Shown here: in pieces, positions 52,920 to 62,431 of the stretch
Position numbering within the stretch: the stretch's first letter is position 1
How the letters are laid out: each line of letters opens with the position of its first letter
Assembly: GCF_030169785.1 (NCBI RefSeq)
Contig: NZ_CP125854.1
Span: 558,001 to 622,000, forward strand
Length of the DNA stretch: 64,000 bases
Direction: 5' to 3'
From: Bdellovibrio sp. 22V
Lineage (GTDB): Bacteria; Bdellovibrionota; Bdellovibrionia; Bdellovibrionales; Bdellovibrionaceae
Program-made: the position numbers and the translations under genes
The notes under the pieces: model-generated
The model's input: the letters and a program-made list of their open reading frames with translations, nothing else
The model's database searches: none
Told to the model about the DNA's origin: nothing

Positions 52920-53675
52920 TTAGAAGTTCATCGTGTAACCGATAAGACCCTGAACGCCCGACATTGTTGTTCTTAAGTCGCTACCACCGATTTCCACTTC
53001 GCTGCTGCCACCACACTGCCTGACTCCCGGAATATCGTTCGCAGCGGAACAGTTACCGCCTGTCGTGATATTTCTCTCGATTGGCATATAGCGGATGTTA
53101 CCTTCCACAGTTAAACAGTGAGCATCTGTGAAACAGAAGTCGACACCGATGCCGCCCATCGCTCCGAAGGCACTTCCTTTGAAATCAAGATTCTTTGCGC
53201 CCGCGGTGATCGCACCATTTAAGGAGCCATAGCCCAGACCTGTTTGCATGTAGAACTTGATGAACGAGTTCTCAAGCGGGTAAAGACGGAAGATTGGGAA
53301 CACAGTGAAGCCCGTTAATTTGTAGTCATAAGAGCCATCCGCAGCGGAGCCCTCTGTAGATTGCGTGAAATAAGAAGGGCGGAAAACAAAAGCGTAAGGC
53401 GTGCCAGAGAAGCGATAGCTCCAGTTTGCATAAAACTCCCACGCAGAGCCTAGGTTCTTAGTGCTCGCTGTTCTATCCGTCACCGCTTGGTCGATCGCGC
53501 TGTTCAAGTCGTCTTGGCCCGCAGAAACGGTCGAGATACCTAAACCGATCGACATATCACCGGACAGGCCGCGTGAGCTGCCGAAACGTCTTTGCGCATT
53601 TGCATCTTGAACAAAGAAGACAGAGATTAGAAGTACTGTTGAAAGAAAGAGGCTTGCTTGATTGAAAGCTCTCAT
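52920..53675 (-). CDS. Outer-membrane beta-barrel-like protein
   Basis: 251 residues with signal peptide ending DANA. The mature protein has alternating polar and hydrophobic strands typical of an outer-membrane barrel (WEFYANWSYRFSGTPYAFVFRPSYF, FIKFYMQTGLGYGSL, HCLTVEGNIRYMPIER) and ends in a terminal Phe (GLIGYTMNF), the classical recognition signal for outer-membrane insertion. A Cys-containing extracellular loop is near CSAANDIPGVRQC. No specific porin family recognised. AGGAGG upstream. Confidence 0.75.
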   Translation of the reverse strand: MRAFNQASLFLSTVLLISVFFVQDANAQRRFGSSRGLSGDMSIGLGISTVSAGQDDLNSAIDQAVTDRTASTKNLGSAWEFYANWSYRFSGTPYAFVFRPSYFTQSTEGSAADGSYDYKLTGFTVFPIFRLYPLENSFIKFYMQTGLGYGSLNGAITAGAKNLDFKGSAFGAMGGIGVDFCFTDAHCLTVEGNIRYMPIERNITTGGNCSAANDIPGVRQCGGSSEVEIGGSDLRTTMSGVQGLIGYTMNF

Positions 53676-53832
53676 GAAGATCCTCCTGATCTAATGGCTA
53701 TTAATATTAGAATCTTTTAATACAACTCCTTGAGCAACTATCATTCTACATCTTTTGGACAAAGGACGGGACGATCTTTCGTCCAGAGAATAATATTGAG
53801 ACAACGGGGTCTCTCTATGAGATTGTGTTTGT

Positions 53833-54381
53833 ATGAAACATCTAGAAGAAAAAACTCTGTCTACTAAGCAAATTTTCCGCGGTCGTTTTTTAAAAGTCGA
53901 ACAGGACGAAGTGCAGGCTCCCGATGGAAAAACCTATACGAGGGAATACATACTTCATCCTGGCGCTGCGATGATGATTCCTCTGCTTCCCAATGGCAAT
54001 GTGGTCATGATTCATCAGTACCGGCACGCAGTGAAAAAAGTTTTTCTAGAATTTCCCGCAGGAAAACGCGATCACGGCGAGGATTCTTTAGTAACAGCAA
54101 AAAGAGAACTCATGGAAGAAACGGGATATGATGCCAAGGAGTGGACTTTCCTGACCACAATTCATCCAGTGATTGGTTACTCAAACGAACATATCGACCT
54201 GTATTTAGCCAAGAATTTGGTGCACGTAGAACAAAAACTCGATCATGGAGAATTTATTGAGGTTGTCGAAATAAAACCTCAAGAACTCATGAGGTTTGTA
54301 CGCGAAGGAAATGTCAGCGATGTGAAAACCCAGATTGGGGCTTTTTGGCTTGATAAAATCCTGCGTGAGGAGTGGAATTGA
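53833..54381 (+). CDS. Nudix hydrolase (ADP-ribose pyrophosphatase type)
   Basis: 182-residue Nudix protein. The Nudix box is [17 protein letters not shown] followed by MEETGY (GX5EX7REUXEEXGU), and [13 protein letters not shown] upstream matches NudF-type ADP-ribose pyrophosphatases. [14 protein letters not shown] is the substrate-binding strand typical of that group. It overlaps the putative early GTG of acnA but ends 18 bases before the favoured acnA start, so the two are likely co-transcribed. Confidence 0.88.
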   Translation: MKHLEEKTLSTKQIFRGRFLKVEQDEVQAPDGKTYTREYILHPGAAMMIPLLPNGNVVMIHQYRHAVKKVFLEFPAGKRDHGEDSLVTAKRELMEETGYDAKEWTFLTTIHPVIGYSNEHIDLYLAKNLVHVEQKLDHGEFIEVVEIKPQELMRFVREGNVSDVKTQIGAFWLDKILREEWN

Positions 54382-54398
54382 GAGGGGAGGACCCTCTC

Positions 54399-57086
54399 AT
54401 GCATATCAAGTCCAACGATAGTTTTAAAACAAAAGAAAAGCTTCAGGTGGGAGCGAAAGAGTACACGATCTTCAATCTGCAAAAGATCTCTCACCCCAAC
54501 ATTAAAAAATTACCTGTTTCACTCAAAGTTCTTTTAGAAAATCTTCTTCGCCATGAAGACGGTCTTCACGTTTCCAAAGACGATATTGATGCGCTCTTGA
54601 GTATGGACAGCAAATCTCTGACCCGAGAAATTTCGTTCTTCCCGGCGCGTGTGTTGATGCAAGACTTCACCGGTGTGCCTGCGGTTGTCGATCTTGCGGC
54701 GATGCGAGACGCGATGAAAGCTCTGGGCGGTGATCCGAAGAAAATCAATCCTCTTGTGCCGGTAGACCTGGTGATTGACCACTCTGTGATGGTGGACTCT
54801 TTTGCGTCACCTCAATCCTTTGACGAAAACGTGCGCATGGAATTCCAGCGCAATCACGAACGCTACGTGTTTTTGAAGTGGGGGCAAGAAGCTTTCCAAA
54901 ACTTCAAAGTGGTTCCTCCGGGAACGGGGATTTGCCATCAGGTGAATTTGGAGTATCTCGGAAAAACGGTTTGGCAAAATCAAGGACCAGAAGGCACGTA
55001 TGCATTCCCTGACACTCTTGTCGGAACAGACAGCCATACGACGATGATCAATGGTCTTGCTGTATTAGGTTGGGGTGTGGGCGGCATCGAAGCTGAGGCC
55101 GTGATGTTGGGGCAGCCGCTAAGCATGTTGATCCCTGAAGTCATCGGTTTCCGTTTAGAAGGAAAACTTAAAGAAGGCACGACAGCAACTGATCTTGTTT
55201 TGATGGTCACCCAGATGCTGCGTAAAAAAGGTGTTGTGGGTAAGTTCGTGGAGTTCTATGGCTCGGGACTTGCTTCGATGTCTTTGGCGGATCGCGCGAC
55301 GATCGCGAACATGGCTCCTGAGTATGGAGCGACTTGCGGATTTTTCCCAATTGATGACGAAACGTTGAAGTATCTGCGTTTGTCCGGTCGTGATGAAGCG
55401 ACAGTGGCTTTGGTTGAAGGTTATGCCAAGAAAACCGGCTTGTGGCGCAATGAAGAAAATGAACGCCATTTTGCATTCAGCGACACACTTCAATTGGATC
55501 TTGCAACGGTCGAGCCGTCATTGGCAGGACCGAAGCGTCCGCAAGATCGGGTACCTTTGAGTCATGCGACGACAGACTTCCAAAATCAATTGATATCTGG
55601 CTTCCAAGTTCCGGCGGAGCTTACAAGCAAAAGACATTCAGAAGTCCCTGTTGAAGGCGGCAATTATTCCTTGGGCCAAGGGGATGTTGTTATCGCGGCG
55701 ATTACGAGCTGCACGAATACTTCCAATCCATCCGTCATGATGGGCGCGGGTCTTGTGGCGAAAAAAGCGGTGGAAAAAGGTTTGAAGGTGAAGCCTTGGG
55801 TGAAGACCTCTTTGGCTCCGGGCTCTCAAGTCGTGACCGACTATTTGGAAAGATCCGGTCTGCAAAAGTATCTCGATCAAATCGGTTTTAATCTTGTCGG
55901 GTACGGTTGCACAACTTGTATCGGAAACTCCGGTCCATTGCCGGGCCCGATTGCTGCGGCTGTTGAAAAAGGCAATCTGGTTGTGGCTTCCGTGCTTTCT
56001 GGAAACAGAAACTTTGAAGGTCGTATCAATCCACATGTGAAAGCGAATTATCTGGCGTCACCGATGCTGGTTGTTGCCTATGCATTAGCGGGCAGCATGC
56101 ATGTTGACGTGATGAAAGAATCATTGGGTACGGATAAAGAAGGCAAACCTGTTTTCCTTCGCGATATCTGGCCGACGAATCAAGAGATTCAAGACATCGT
56201 TAATAAAACGGTGGAAACAAAAATGTTCGACTCTCGTTACGGCAATGTTTTTGCTGGGACGACGGACTGGAAGCGCATTGAGACAACACCGTCACAAACA
56301 TACTCATGGGCCGACAGCACTTACATTAAAAACCCACCGTACTTCGTGGGCATGACAAAAGAGCCGGCACGTTTGCAAGATATTCGGGCGGCCCGAGTGC
56401 TCGCGATTTTAGGTGACTCCATCACGACGGATCATATTTCGCCTGCTGGAAATATTAAGAAAGATTCTCCGGCTGGAAAATACCTCATCAGCAAAGGCGT
56501 GGACGCGATCGACTTTAACTCTTACGGCTCACGTCGTGGGAATGATGAGGTGATGGTGCGCGGGACTTTTGCGAATATCCGCATCAAAAACGAAATGTTG
56601 CATGGAACGGAAGGTGGCTTGACGAAATATATTCCTTCCGGGGATGTGATGTCGATCTACGATGCATCGATGAAGTATCAAGCGATGAACACGGGCCTGG
56701 TTGTAATAGCCGGTAAAGAATACGGGACCGGCTCATCACGTGACTGGGCCGCGAAGGGCACGCGTCTTTTAGGCGTGAAAGCGGTTATTGCTGAAAGCTT
56801 TGAACGTATCCATCGTTCGAATCTTATCGGAATGGGTGTATTGCCTTTGCAATTCCATCCGGGCACGGATCGTAAAACTTTGCAGTTAGACGGCTCGGAG
56901 GCGATTGATATCGTGGGGATTGAAGCGGGAATGAAGCCACTTCAAGATCTGCAGTTGATCGTCACTCGCTCGAACGGCAAAAAAGAAGAAATCAAGGTTC
57001 GCTCACGTATCGATACGGCGGTGGAGCTTGAGTACTACAAAAACGGCGGCATCCTTCACTACGTGCTCAGAAAGCTGAGTGTCTAA
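54399..57086 (+). CDS. acnA: Aconitate hydratase AcnA
   Basis: TCA-cycle enzyme interconverting citrate and isocitrate. 895 residues from ATG 54399 (GGGGAGG eight bases before). Three Fe-S cluster cysteines are visible in [15 protein letters not shown] and [13 protein letters not shown]; active-site residues in [12 protein letters not shown] and in the C-terminal swivelling domain [15 protein letters not shown]. Length fits the AcnA/IRP group. An earlier GTG at 54372 is possible but has no comparable ribosome site. Confidence 0.97.
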   Translation: MHIKSNDSFKTKEKLQVGAKEYTIFNLQKISHPNIKKLPVSLKVLLENLLRHEDGLHVSKDDIDALLSMDSKSLTREISFFPARVLMQDFTGVPAVVDLAAMRDAMKALGGDPKKINPLVPVDLVIDHSVMVDSFASPQSFDENVRMEFQRNHERYVFLKWGQEAFQNFKVVPPGTGICHQVNLEYLGKTVWQNQGPEGTYAFPDTLVGTDSHTTMINGLAVLGWGVGGIEAEAVMLGQPLSMLIPEVIGFRLEGKLKEGTTATDLVLMVTQMLRKKGVVGKFVEFYGSGLASMSLADRATIANMAPEYGATCGFFPIDDETLKYLRLSGRDEATVALVEGYAKKTGLWRNEENERHFAFSDTLQLDLATVEPSLAGPKRPQDRVPLSHATTDFQNQLISGFQVPAELTSKRHSEVPVEGGNYSLGQGDVVIAAITSCTNTSNPSVMMGAGLVAKKAVEKGLKVKPWVKTSLAPGSQVVTDYLERSGLQKYLDQIGFNLVGYGCTTCIGNSGPLPGPIAAAVEKGNLVVASVLSGNRNFEGRINPHVKANYLASPMLVVAYALAGSMHVDVMKESLGTDKEGKPVFLRDIWPTNQEIQDIVNKTVETKMFDSRYGNVFAGTTDWKRIETTPSQTYSWADSTYIKNPPYFVGMTKEPARLQDIRAARVLAILGDSITTDHISPAGNIKKDSPAGKYLISKGVDAIDFNSYGSRRGNDEVMVRGTFANIRIKNEMLHGTEGGLTKYIPSGDVMSIYDASMKYQAMNTGLVVIAGKEYGTGSSRDWAAKGTRLLGVKAVIAESFERIHRSNLIGMGVLPLQFHPGTDRKTLQLDGSEAIDIVGIEAGMKPLQDLQLIVTRSNGKKEEIKVRSRIDTAVELEYYKNGGILHYVLRKLSV

Positions 57087-57093
57087 TATTTGG

Positions 57094-57139
57094 CCACCCC
57101 TGTATTTCCTTCCGTGATGAGCGGAGGGGCGAGGGGTGG
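57094..57139. terminator. GC-rich branched hairpin after acnA
   Basis: CCACCCCT and AGGGGTGG pair around an inner CCTTCCG/CGGAGG stem with a bulge. No T-run follows, so this may end the acnA message by another route or stabilise it. Confidence 0.4.
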
Positions 57140-57232
57140 GCTATTCCACGGTCCACTTGAACCTTAAAAACTTGGCAACGAATTTGCTCACATTCTTGCG
57201 ATTCGCAATTTTTATTGAAGAATGGAGCCTAT

Positions 57233-58033
57233 ATGAAATTCGGTAAATACGGTGTGGTTCTGGCTGCGTTGATGCTTTCCCAGTCCGCTTTCGCAATCTC
57301 TTTTTGGGGTAAGGTCAAGAACGCTTTTAACGACTGTGATTATTCTGACGTAGAATACAGCCAAACTTTGCAGCTCGAAAAGCAGATCACCGCACGCCTT
57401 CCTGAGCATTACAGTGGTCGCTTCGATGAACGCGATTTCAATGAAAAACCTTGGATGCGCGATTTCCGTTACGTGATCGTTGTGAATAAAGCTGAAAGAG
57501 GCCCGTATGCGCAGCAAATGCGTATCTATGAATATGGTCGTTTGACGCATATTTCGAACGTTTCGACAGGTCGTGAAGGTTTCGAGCTTCGCCGTAAAAA
57601 CAAAGTTTGCGCGGGAGCTCCTCCAAAATCTTATTGGTCACAAACTCCGACAGGATACTACACTCCGCAATACCTAAATAAAGACCACAAATCGAGTTCA
57701 TGGGATTCTGATATGCCATTTGCAATTTTCTATGACGTAGAAAACGGTTTGGCATTGCACGAAGTAAGCAAAGCTTACATCGGTCGTCTTGGTAATCGCG
57801 CTTCGGGCGGCTGTGTTCGTCAAGATGGCGACACTGCGGAAGCTCTTTTCAATCGCGTGAAAGAAACAGAAGGTTCTCGCATCCCGCAAATCAATCCTAA
57901 CGGAACTCCTGTGTTGGATGAAAACGGACAAGTGAAGTACATCACTCAGCAACGTATCGTTCACTCTAGAACGGGCGAGTTGATGCGCTTTAATACATTC
58001 AGCGCTTTGATCATCATTGAAAACGTTCAGTAA
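57233..58033 (+). CDS. L,D-transpeptidase (YkuD family)
   Basis: Exported enzyme of 266 residues that can form 3-3 peptidoglycan cross-links or attach proteins to murein. From ATG 57233 (GGAG upstream) it has a signal peptide ending QSAFA. The catalytic motif is LHEVSKAYIGRLGNRASGGC followed by VR: a His upstream and the catalytic Cys in SGGC, where the commonest form is S-H-G-C. YVIVVNKAERGPYAQQMRIYE resembles the family N-terminal strand. A strong terminator follows. Bdellovibrio-type bacteria use such enzymes to modify prey or self wall, but this role is inferred. Confidence 0.87.
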   Translation: MKFGKYGVVLAALMLSQSAFAISFWGKVKNAFNDCDYSDVEYSQTLQLEKQITARLPEHYSGRFDERDFNEKPWMRDFRYVIVVNKAERGPYAQQMRIYEYGRLTHISNVSTGREGFELRRKNKVCAGAPPKSYWSQTPTGYYTPQYLNKDHKSSSWDSDMPFAIFYDVENGLALHEVSKAYIGRLGNRASGGCVRQDGDTAEALFNRVKETEGSRIPQINPNGTPVLDENGQVKYITQQRIVHSRTGELMRFNTFSALIIIENVQ

Positions 58034-58055
58034 TAACGTTTGCCCAAATTGAAAT

Positions 58056-58087
58056 AAAAAAGGCCAGGTTTTTCCTGGCCTTTTTAT
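58056..58087. terminator. Bidirectional terminator
   Basis: AAAAAGGCCAGG and CCTGGCC with TTTTT on both sides of a T-loop, between the convergent transpeptidase and oligopeptidase genes. Confidence 0.85.
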
Positions 58088-58107
58088 TTTAGTATGAGAA
58101 CTCCAAG

Positions 58108-60207
58108 CTATTTATTTGCGGCGTCTTTATCTACCATCAAAATAAAAGCGTACTCGGTGGCGGTGTCTTTCAAGGCGTCGAATCGGCCAGAAGCTCCACC
58201 GTGACCGGATTCCATGTCCGTCTTAAGCAGGATCATAGAATCACCGGTGTTGTGTTCGCGAAGTTTCGCCACCCATTTTGCCGGCTCCCAATACTGAACT
58301 TGCGAATCGTGCAATCCTGTCGTCACCAAAGTGTTTGGATACTTCATGTCTTTCACGTTGTCGTAAGGCGAATACGTTTTAATGTAATCGTAAGCCGCCT
58401 TTTCATTCGGATTGCCCCATTCGTCATACTCCGACGTCGTCAAAGGGATAGTGTCATCCAGCATCGTCGTAATCACGTCGACAAACGGCACTTGCGCAAC
58501 AATGCCGCGGTAAAGATCAGGACGAAGATTCATGATGGAGCCCATTAAAAGCCCCCCCGCGCTTCCACCCATTGCATACACACGGTGAGGATTTGCGTAT
58601 TTGTTTTTGATAAGGGCCTCCGTGACGTCGATGAAATCGAAGAACGTGTTTTTCTTATTCATCGTGCGACCATGATCGTACCAATCACGACCCATTTCTG
58701 AGCCGCCGCGAATATGCGCCAAAGCAAAGACAAAACCGCGGTCCACCAGACTGAAAACAGATGAACTAAAATCTGGATCCATGTTCGCGCCGTAAGAGCC
58801 GTAACCATAAACGAGCACGGGAGCCGTTCCGTCAAGCTTATGCTCTTTCTTCATCACCATGGACACAGGAACTTTCGTACCGTCACGGGCTGTAAAAAAC
58901 ATGCGCTCTGTTTTATAAAGTTCTGGATTGTAGTTGGGAACTTCGCGAACCTTTTTAAGTTCTTGCAGATGGGTTTTCATATTGAAGTCGTAAACCGAAG
59001 GCGGTAAGCGCATCGACTCGTAGTTGTAGCGCACCCATTCCGTTTTATACTCTTTATTATTCCCAACATGCGCTAAGTAACTTTCATCGGCAAAAGGAAT
59101 GTAAAAAGAGTTTTTTCCTTCGCGATCGAGAATCTGAATCTGAGTCAGGCCGTTTTTGCGTTCGTCGAGAACAAGATAATCTTTAAAAACCGTCACGTCT
59201 TCCAAGTAAGTGTCAGAACGGTGAGGAATGAACTCCTTCCATTCGCTGACATTCGTGTGGCCTGCTTTCGCCGTCATCAGCTTATAGTTCTTCGCATTTT
59301 TATTCGTGCGAACATAGAAGATATCTTCGCCGTCTTCAACGGAGTACTCGTGCTCTCTTTCACGCGGGGCAAAGAGTTTGAATTTGCCGTGTGGTTTGTT
59401 CGACTCCAGATATTGCACTTCCGTCGTCAAAGTACTGAACGAAGTGATATAAATGTACTTGCCGGAAAGGGACGTATTCACGTAGACGGAAAAGGTTTCG
59501 TCCTTTTCTTCGTAAATAAGGTCGGTCTGTTTAGTTTTGATGTTGTAACGGAAGACTTTTTCCCAACGCAATGTCTCTGGGTTTTGCTGCGTATAGAAGA
59601 TCGTTTCATTGTCGTCGGCCCACTCTAAGTTGCCGGTGACGTTTTCAATTTTTTCCGGCAAGGTTTGTCCTGTCGTCAAATCCTTAAAGTGCAAGGTATA
59701 GAAACGTCTACCCACGGTGTCCATTCCGAAAGCCATCATCTTGTGATTGGGACTTACACGAGGTCCTGTCGTTTCAAAAAACGGGTGGCCTTTGGCGAGC
59801 TCGGGTCCGTTCAAAAGAATTTCTTCGGGTGCTTTCGTCGTATGTTTTTGTCGGACAAACAAGGGATACTGCTGGCCGACTTCGTAGCGGGCAGAGTAAT
59901 AAAAATCGTCCCATTTTACAGGAGCTGTAGACTCGTCCTCTTTGACTCGGGATTTGAGTTCTTGAAAGATCTTTTGCTCCAGTTCTTTCACAGGAGCCAT
60001 CATTTCCGCCGTATAAAGATTTTCAGCCGTCAGATGGGCAATGACTTTCTGGTCTTCTCTTTCACGCAGCCAAAAATAATCGTCCGTACGAACATCACCG
60101 TGTTTCGTCAGAGTGACAGGTTTCTTTTCGGGATGAGGATACTGCAAAGGACTTTTATGCATACAAGACGCTCCGAAGATGAATAACAAATAGATCCATT
60201 TTTTCAT
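58108..60207 (-). CDS. ptrB: Prolyl oligopeptidase family protease (oligopeptidase B type), lipoprotein
   Basis: 699 residues from ATG 60207. S9 peptidase with N-terminal beta-propeller (about 40-420) and C-terminal alpha/beta hydrolase: MGGSAGGLLMGSIMN holds the serine, TTGLHDSQVQYWEPAKW the Asp, and ESGHGGASGRFD the His; GYGSYGANMDPDFS is typical of oligopeptidase B, which cuts after Arg/Lys. The N-terminus MKKWIYLLFIFGASC ends in a likely lipobox, unusual for this normally cytoplasmic enzyme. The open frame extends to GTG 60243, but the signal sequence points to 60207, although no good ribosome site is seen there. Confidence 0.85.
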   Translation of the reverse strand: MKKWIYLLFIFGASCMHKSPLQYPHPEKKPVTLTKHGDVRTDDYFWLREREDQKVIAHLTAENLYTAEMMAPVKELEQKIFQELKSRVKEDESTAPVKWDDFYYSARYEVGQQYPLFVRQKHTTKAPEEILLNGPELAKGHPFFETTGPRVSPNHKMMAFGMDTVGRRFYTLHFKDLTTGQTLPEKIENVTGNLEWADDNETIFYTQQNPETLRWEKVFRYNIKTKQTDLIYEEKDETFSVYVNTSLSGKYIYITSFSTLTTEVQYLESNKPHGKFKLFAPREREHEYSVEDGEDIFYVRTNKNAKNYKLMTAKAGHTNVSEWKEFIPHRSDTYLEDVTVFKDYLVLDERKNGLTQIQILDREGKNSFYIPFADESYLAHVGNNKEYKTEWVRYNYESMRLPPSVYDFNMKTHLQELKKVREVPNYNPELYKTERMFFTARDGTKVPVSMVMKKEHKLDGTAPVLVYGYGSYGANMDPDFSSSVFSLVDRGFVFALAHIRGGSEMGRDWYDHGRTMNKKNTFFDFIDVTEALIKNKYANPHRVYAMGGSAGGLLMGSIMNLRPDLYRGIVAQVPFVDVITTMLDDTIPLTTSEYDEWGNPNEKAAYDYIKTYSPYDNVKDMKYPNTLVTTGLHDSQVQYWEPAKWVAKLREHNTGDSMILLKTDMESGHGGASGRFDALKDTATEYAFILMVDKDAANK

Positions 60208-60363
60208 GAGGTTCACAGTAACATGAAGGTGTTTAAGGATCACCTTCGCTGAAGATCCAGGACTTAAGACGGTACTTCAAAAGTCTCGATAATGTAATAA
60301 ACAAAATATGGTGTTGAATTGAAGTGTGGTTGTGCAAGGATTTCTTTTAAAAAAGGAAGGTCT

Positions 60364-61362
60364 ATGTTCAATTGGTTTACTGTTTTGTTCGCGGGTCTTA
60401 CGGTTTTAAGTTTGACGGCATGTCAGTCTTACAAGAAAGCTCTTGAGGATATTCGCAAAGGTGGACAGCCAGCAATGGTGACTGTCTTAGAACACCCCAA
60501 AAACCGCGTTGTCTTAAAAGGCGATTCTTCTATTCACTTCGTTGTTCGACAAGGGCTTTTGAATCCACTCAAGGTTCAAGTGAATGGACAAGAGATTGAA
60601 TACGTGACTGATATTCCTCGACGCTCAAGCGAACTCATCGCACAGAAAAAGTATTTCTATACATCCGCAGATATTAAAGCGGACTCCGCAACGGCAATCT
60701 GGGAACGCAGTATTTCTATCAATAACCCGCATTTCAATGAGCCTATTGGCACGTCTAAAGTGATCGACATTGTATTCACGGAAGAGTCGATCAATCCCAG
60801 TTACGACAATGATCCAAATAAAAAAAGAAAAAGTATTTCCATGAAAGTAGCACGAGAAGGTAAGCCTCAGTTGGGGGTTGGCATCCCTGCGAATGTTCAA
60901 CGTCTTTCGGAGGACACAACAAAGATTGATGTTCCTATTTCATGGGATGCAAAGGGAGCTTCTTGGGTGGGCATCTATCGTGGAGAAGATCTCATTCATA
61001 CAGAGCTGGCAAATTCAAATTTTGAATCCCGAGGCCTTTATGTGGATCATAGAAAAGGCGTGCATTTAGGCGAAGGATCAATTTCATATAAAGTGGAAGC
61101 GAAGCTGGCGACGCATACATCTTCGATTTCTCAGAAGTCACGTTTTCCAGCGAGTACGGAAGTCAACCAGCCGACAACACCTGCTTGCAATACTCGTTTT
61201 GATCTTTGCAGAAAGTGTTATGACTCTGAAGGAAGACTTATGTGGTCCCCCGGTGTAAAAACCGTTTTCGCATGTCGTTTGGAAGATGCTCAGGCGATTT
61301 CAAAGTACTATGAGCCGCAGTGTACATTTGAAGAAGTGACCGCCGCAAATCCTTGTAACTAA
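60364..61362 (+). CDS. Lipoprotein of unknown function
   Basis: 332 residues from ATG 60364 (AAAAGGAAGG upstream). Signal peptide with lipobox LTAC. The mature part has two apparent beta-rich stretches and a Cys-rich C-terminus (CNTRFDLCRKCYDSEG ... CRLEDAQ ... CTFEEV), no family recognised. Flanked by a terminator that also ends the convergent NmrA-like gene. Confidence 0.62.
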   Translation: MFNWFTVLFAGLTVLSLTACQSYKKALEDIRKGGQPAMVTVLEHPKNRVVLKGDSSIHFVVRQGLLNPLKVQVNGQEIEYVTDIPRRSSELIAQKKYFYTSADIKADSATAIWERSISINNPHFNEPIGTSKVIDIVFTEESINPSYDNDPNKKRKSISMKVAREGKPQLGVGIPANVQRLSEDTTKIDVPISWDAKGASWVGIYRGEDLIHTELANSNFESRGLYVDHRKGVHLGEGSISYKVEAKLATHTSSISQKSRFPASTEVNQPTTPACNTRFDLCRKCYDSEGRLMWSPGVKTVFACRLEDAQAISKYYEPQCTFEEVTAANPCN

Positions 61363-61370
61363 ATAAAGAA

Positions 61371-61404
61371 AAAGCCTCTTCCGAATGATGAAGAGGCTTT
61401 TTTA
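61371..61404. terminator. Bidirectional terminator
   Basis: AAAGCCTCTTC and GAAGAGGCTTT, loop of eight bases, followed by TTT on the plus strand. Confidence 0.8.
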
Positions 61405-61411
61405 TTCAACA

Positions 61412-62356
61412 TTAAGGGCGGGCTTCGCCACCGGTTTCGCGGGGACGAGAGCGATCCGCTCCGGCAGCGGTTGGAGCGCGGTTGTAAGCATCCAAGAAGG
61501 TTGTGCGCGCGAATTCTTCCAAAGTCGTCGCGGTGGTGTTTGTCTTGTCACGTTGTACAGTCGCGCCGATGGTACCGTTCGAAAAGGACTCCGCCATTTC
61601 AAGCATGACGTCGGCCCAATCTTTTGTCATACCCGCGCCGATAAGAGAGTTACGCATTTCCTTCGGTGGCACCTCGACGTATTCCAAGTCAGGTTTGCCG
61701 ATCGCCTGACCCAGTATTTTTGCGACTTCCGCATGAGAAACGTCACGCTGACCTAAAAGATACTCGACGTTATGGGATTTGAAATCCGGATTCATCAGCA
61801 AGAACGCCGCTCGTGCCGCAATATCACGAGTAGCTATCATTGGCATGGGAACATCTTCCGGGAAAACACCAAAGATGCGATTCATGGATTTGATGCTAGA
61901 GATATGCGCCAAAAGATTTTCCATAAAATAAGTCGGGCGGAGGTGAACGATATCGGCATGAGTGATTTCATTAAGACGCTCTTCCTGATCATGCAGTCCC
62001 AAAACAGGCCCGGTGCCGCTTTCAAGATCGGCGCCGATGCTGCTGAGGTTAACGACTTTTTTAATGCTCGCTTCTTCGATCGCCTCGGCAATGACCTCGC
62101 CGAATTTGTTTTGATAGAAGCGAACTTCCTCGGCCTGCATGTTCGGCGGAATCATCGTGAAAATCGCTGAACAGCCGCGCATGGCATCCATCAAGAAGGA
62201 AACGTTATTGGCATCGCCGATGGCCAGCTCGGCACCCTGGAAGGCTTCTTTATTCGGAAATTTACGAGCGACACAGCGAACCTTTTGACCGTTCGCGAGA
62301 AGATGAGTGACGATCTTAGAGCCGATATTCCCAGTGGCTCCCATAACCAGAATCAT
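61412..62356 (-). CDS. NmrA-like NAD(P)-binding protein
   Basis: Atypical short-chain dehydrogenase-like protein of 314 residues. N-terminal LVMGATGNIGSKIV is the GxxGxxG loop, LRPTYFMENLL and DIAARAAFLLMN are typical of NmrA/YtfG-like members, which act as NAD(P)-dependent quinone reductases or as redox-sensing regulators. ATG 62356 has AAGGAGG eight bases upstream. That site lies in a hairpin that may also end recN. The C-terminal 20 residues are Arg/Pro/Gly rich. Confidence 0.83.
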   Translation of the reverse strand: MILVMGATGNIGSKIVTHLLANGQKVRCVARKFPNKEAFQGAELAIGDANNVSFLMDAMRGCSAIFTMIPPNMQAEEVRFYQNKFGEVIAEAIEEASIKKVVNLSSIGADLESGTGPVLGLHDQEERLNEITHADIVHLRPTYFMENLLAHISSIKSMNRIFGVFPEDVPMPMIATRDIAARAAFLLMNPDFKSHNVEYLLGQRDVSHAEVAKILGQAIGKPDLEYVEVPPKEMRNSLIGAGMTKDWADVMLEMAESFSNGTIGATVQRDKTNTTATTLEEFARTTFLDAYNRAPTAAGADRSRPRETGGEARP

Positions 62357-62360
62357 AAAA

Positions 62361-62407
62361 AAACCTCCTTGTGATCCCGATATTCTACGAGACAAGCAAG
62401 GAGGTTT
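62361..62407 (-). terminator. Hairpin that ends recN and holds the next gene's ribosome site
   Basis: On the minus strand AAACCTCCTTG and CAAGGAGGTTT are exact arms of 11 bases around 25 bases, followed by a run of T. That is terminator-like for recN, which ends 24 bases upstream. The 3' arm AAGGAGG is also the Shine-Dalgarno of the NmrA-like gene at 62356. Confidence 0.55.
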
Positions 62408-62431
62408 ATTACTTACAAATATTTTATCGCT

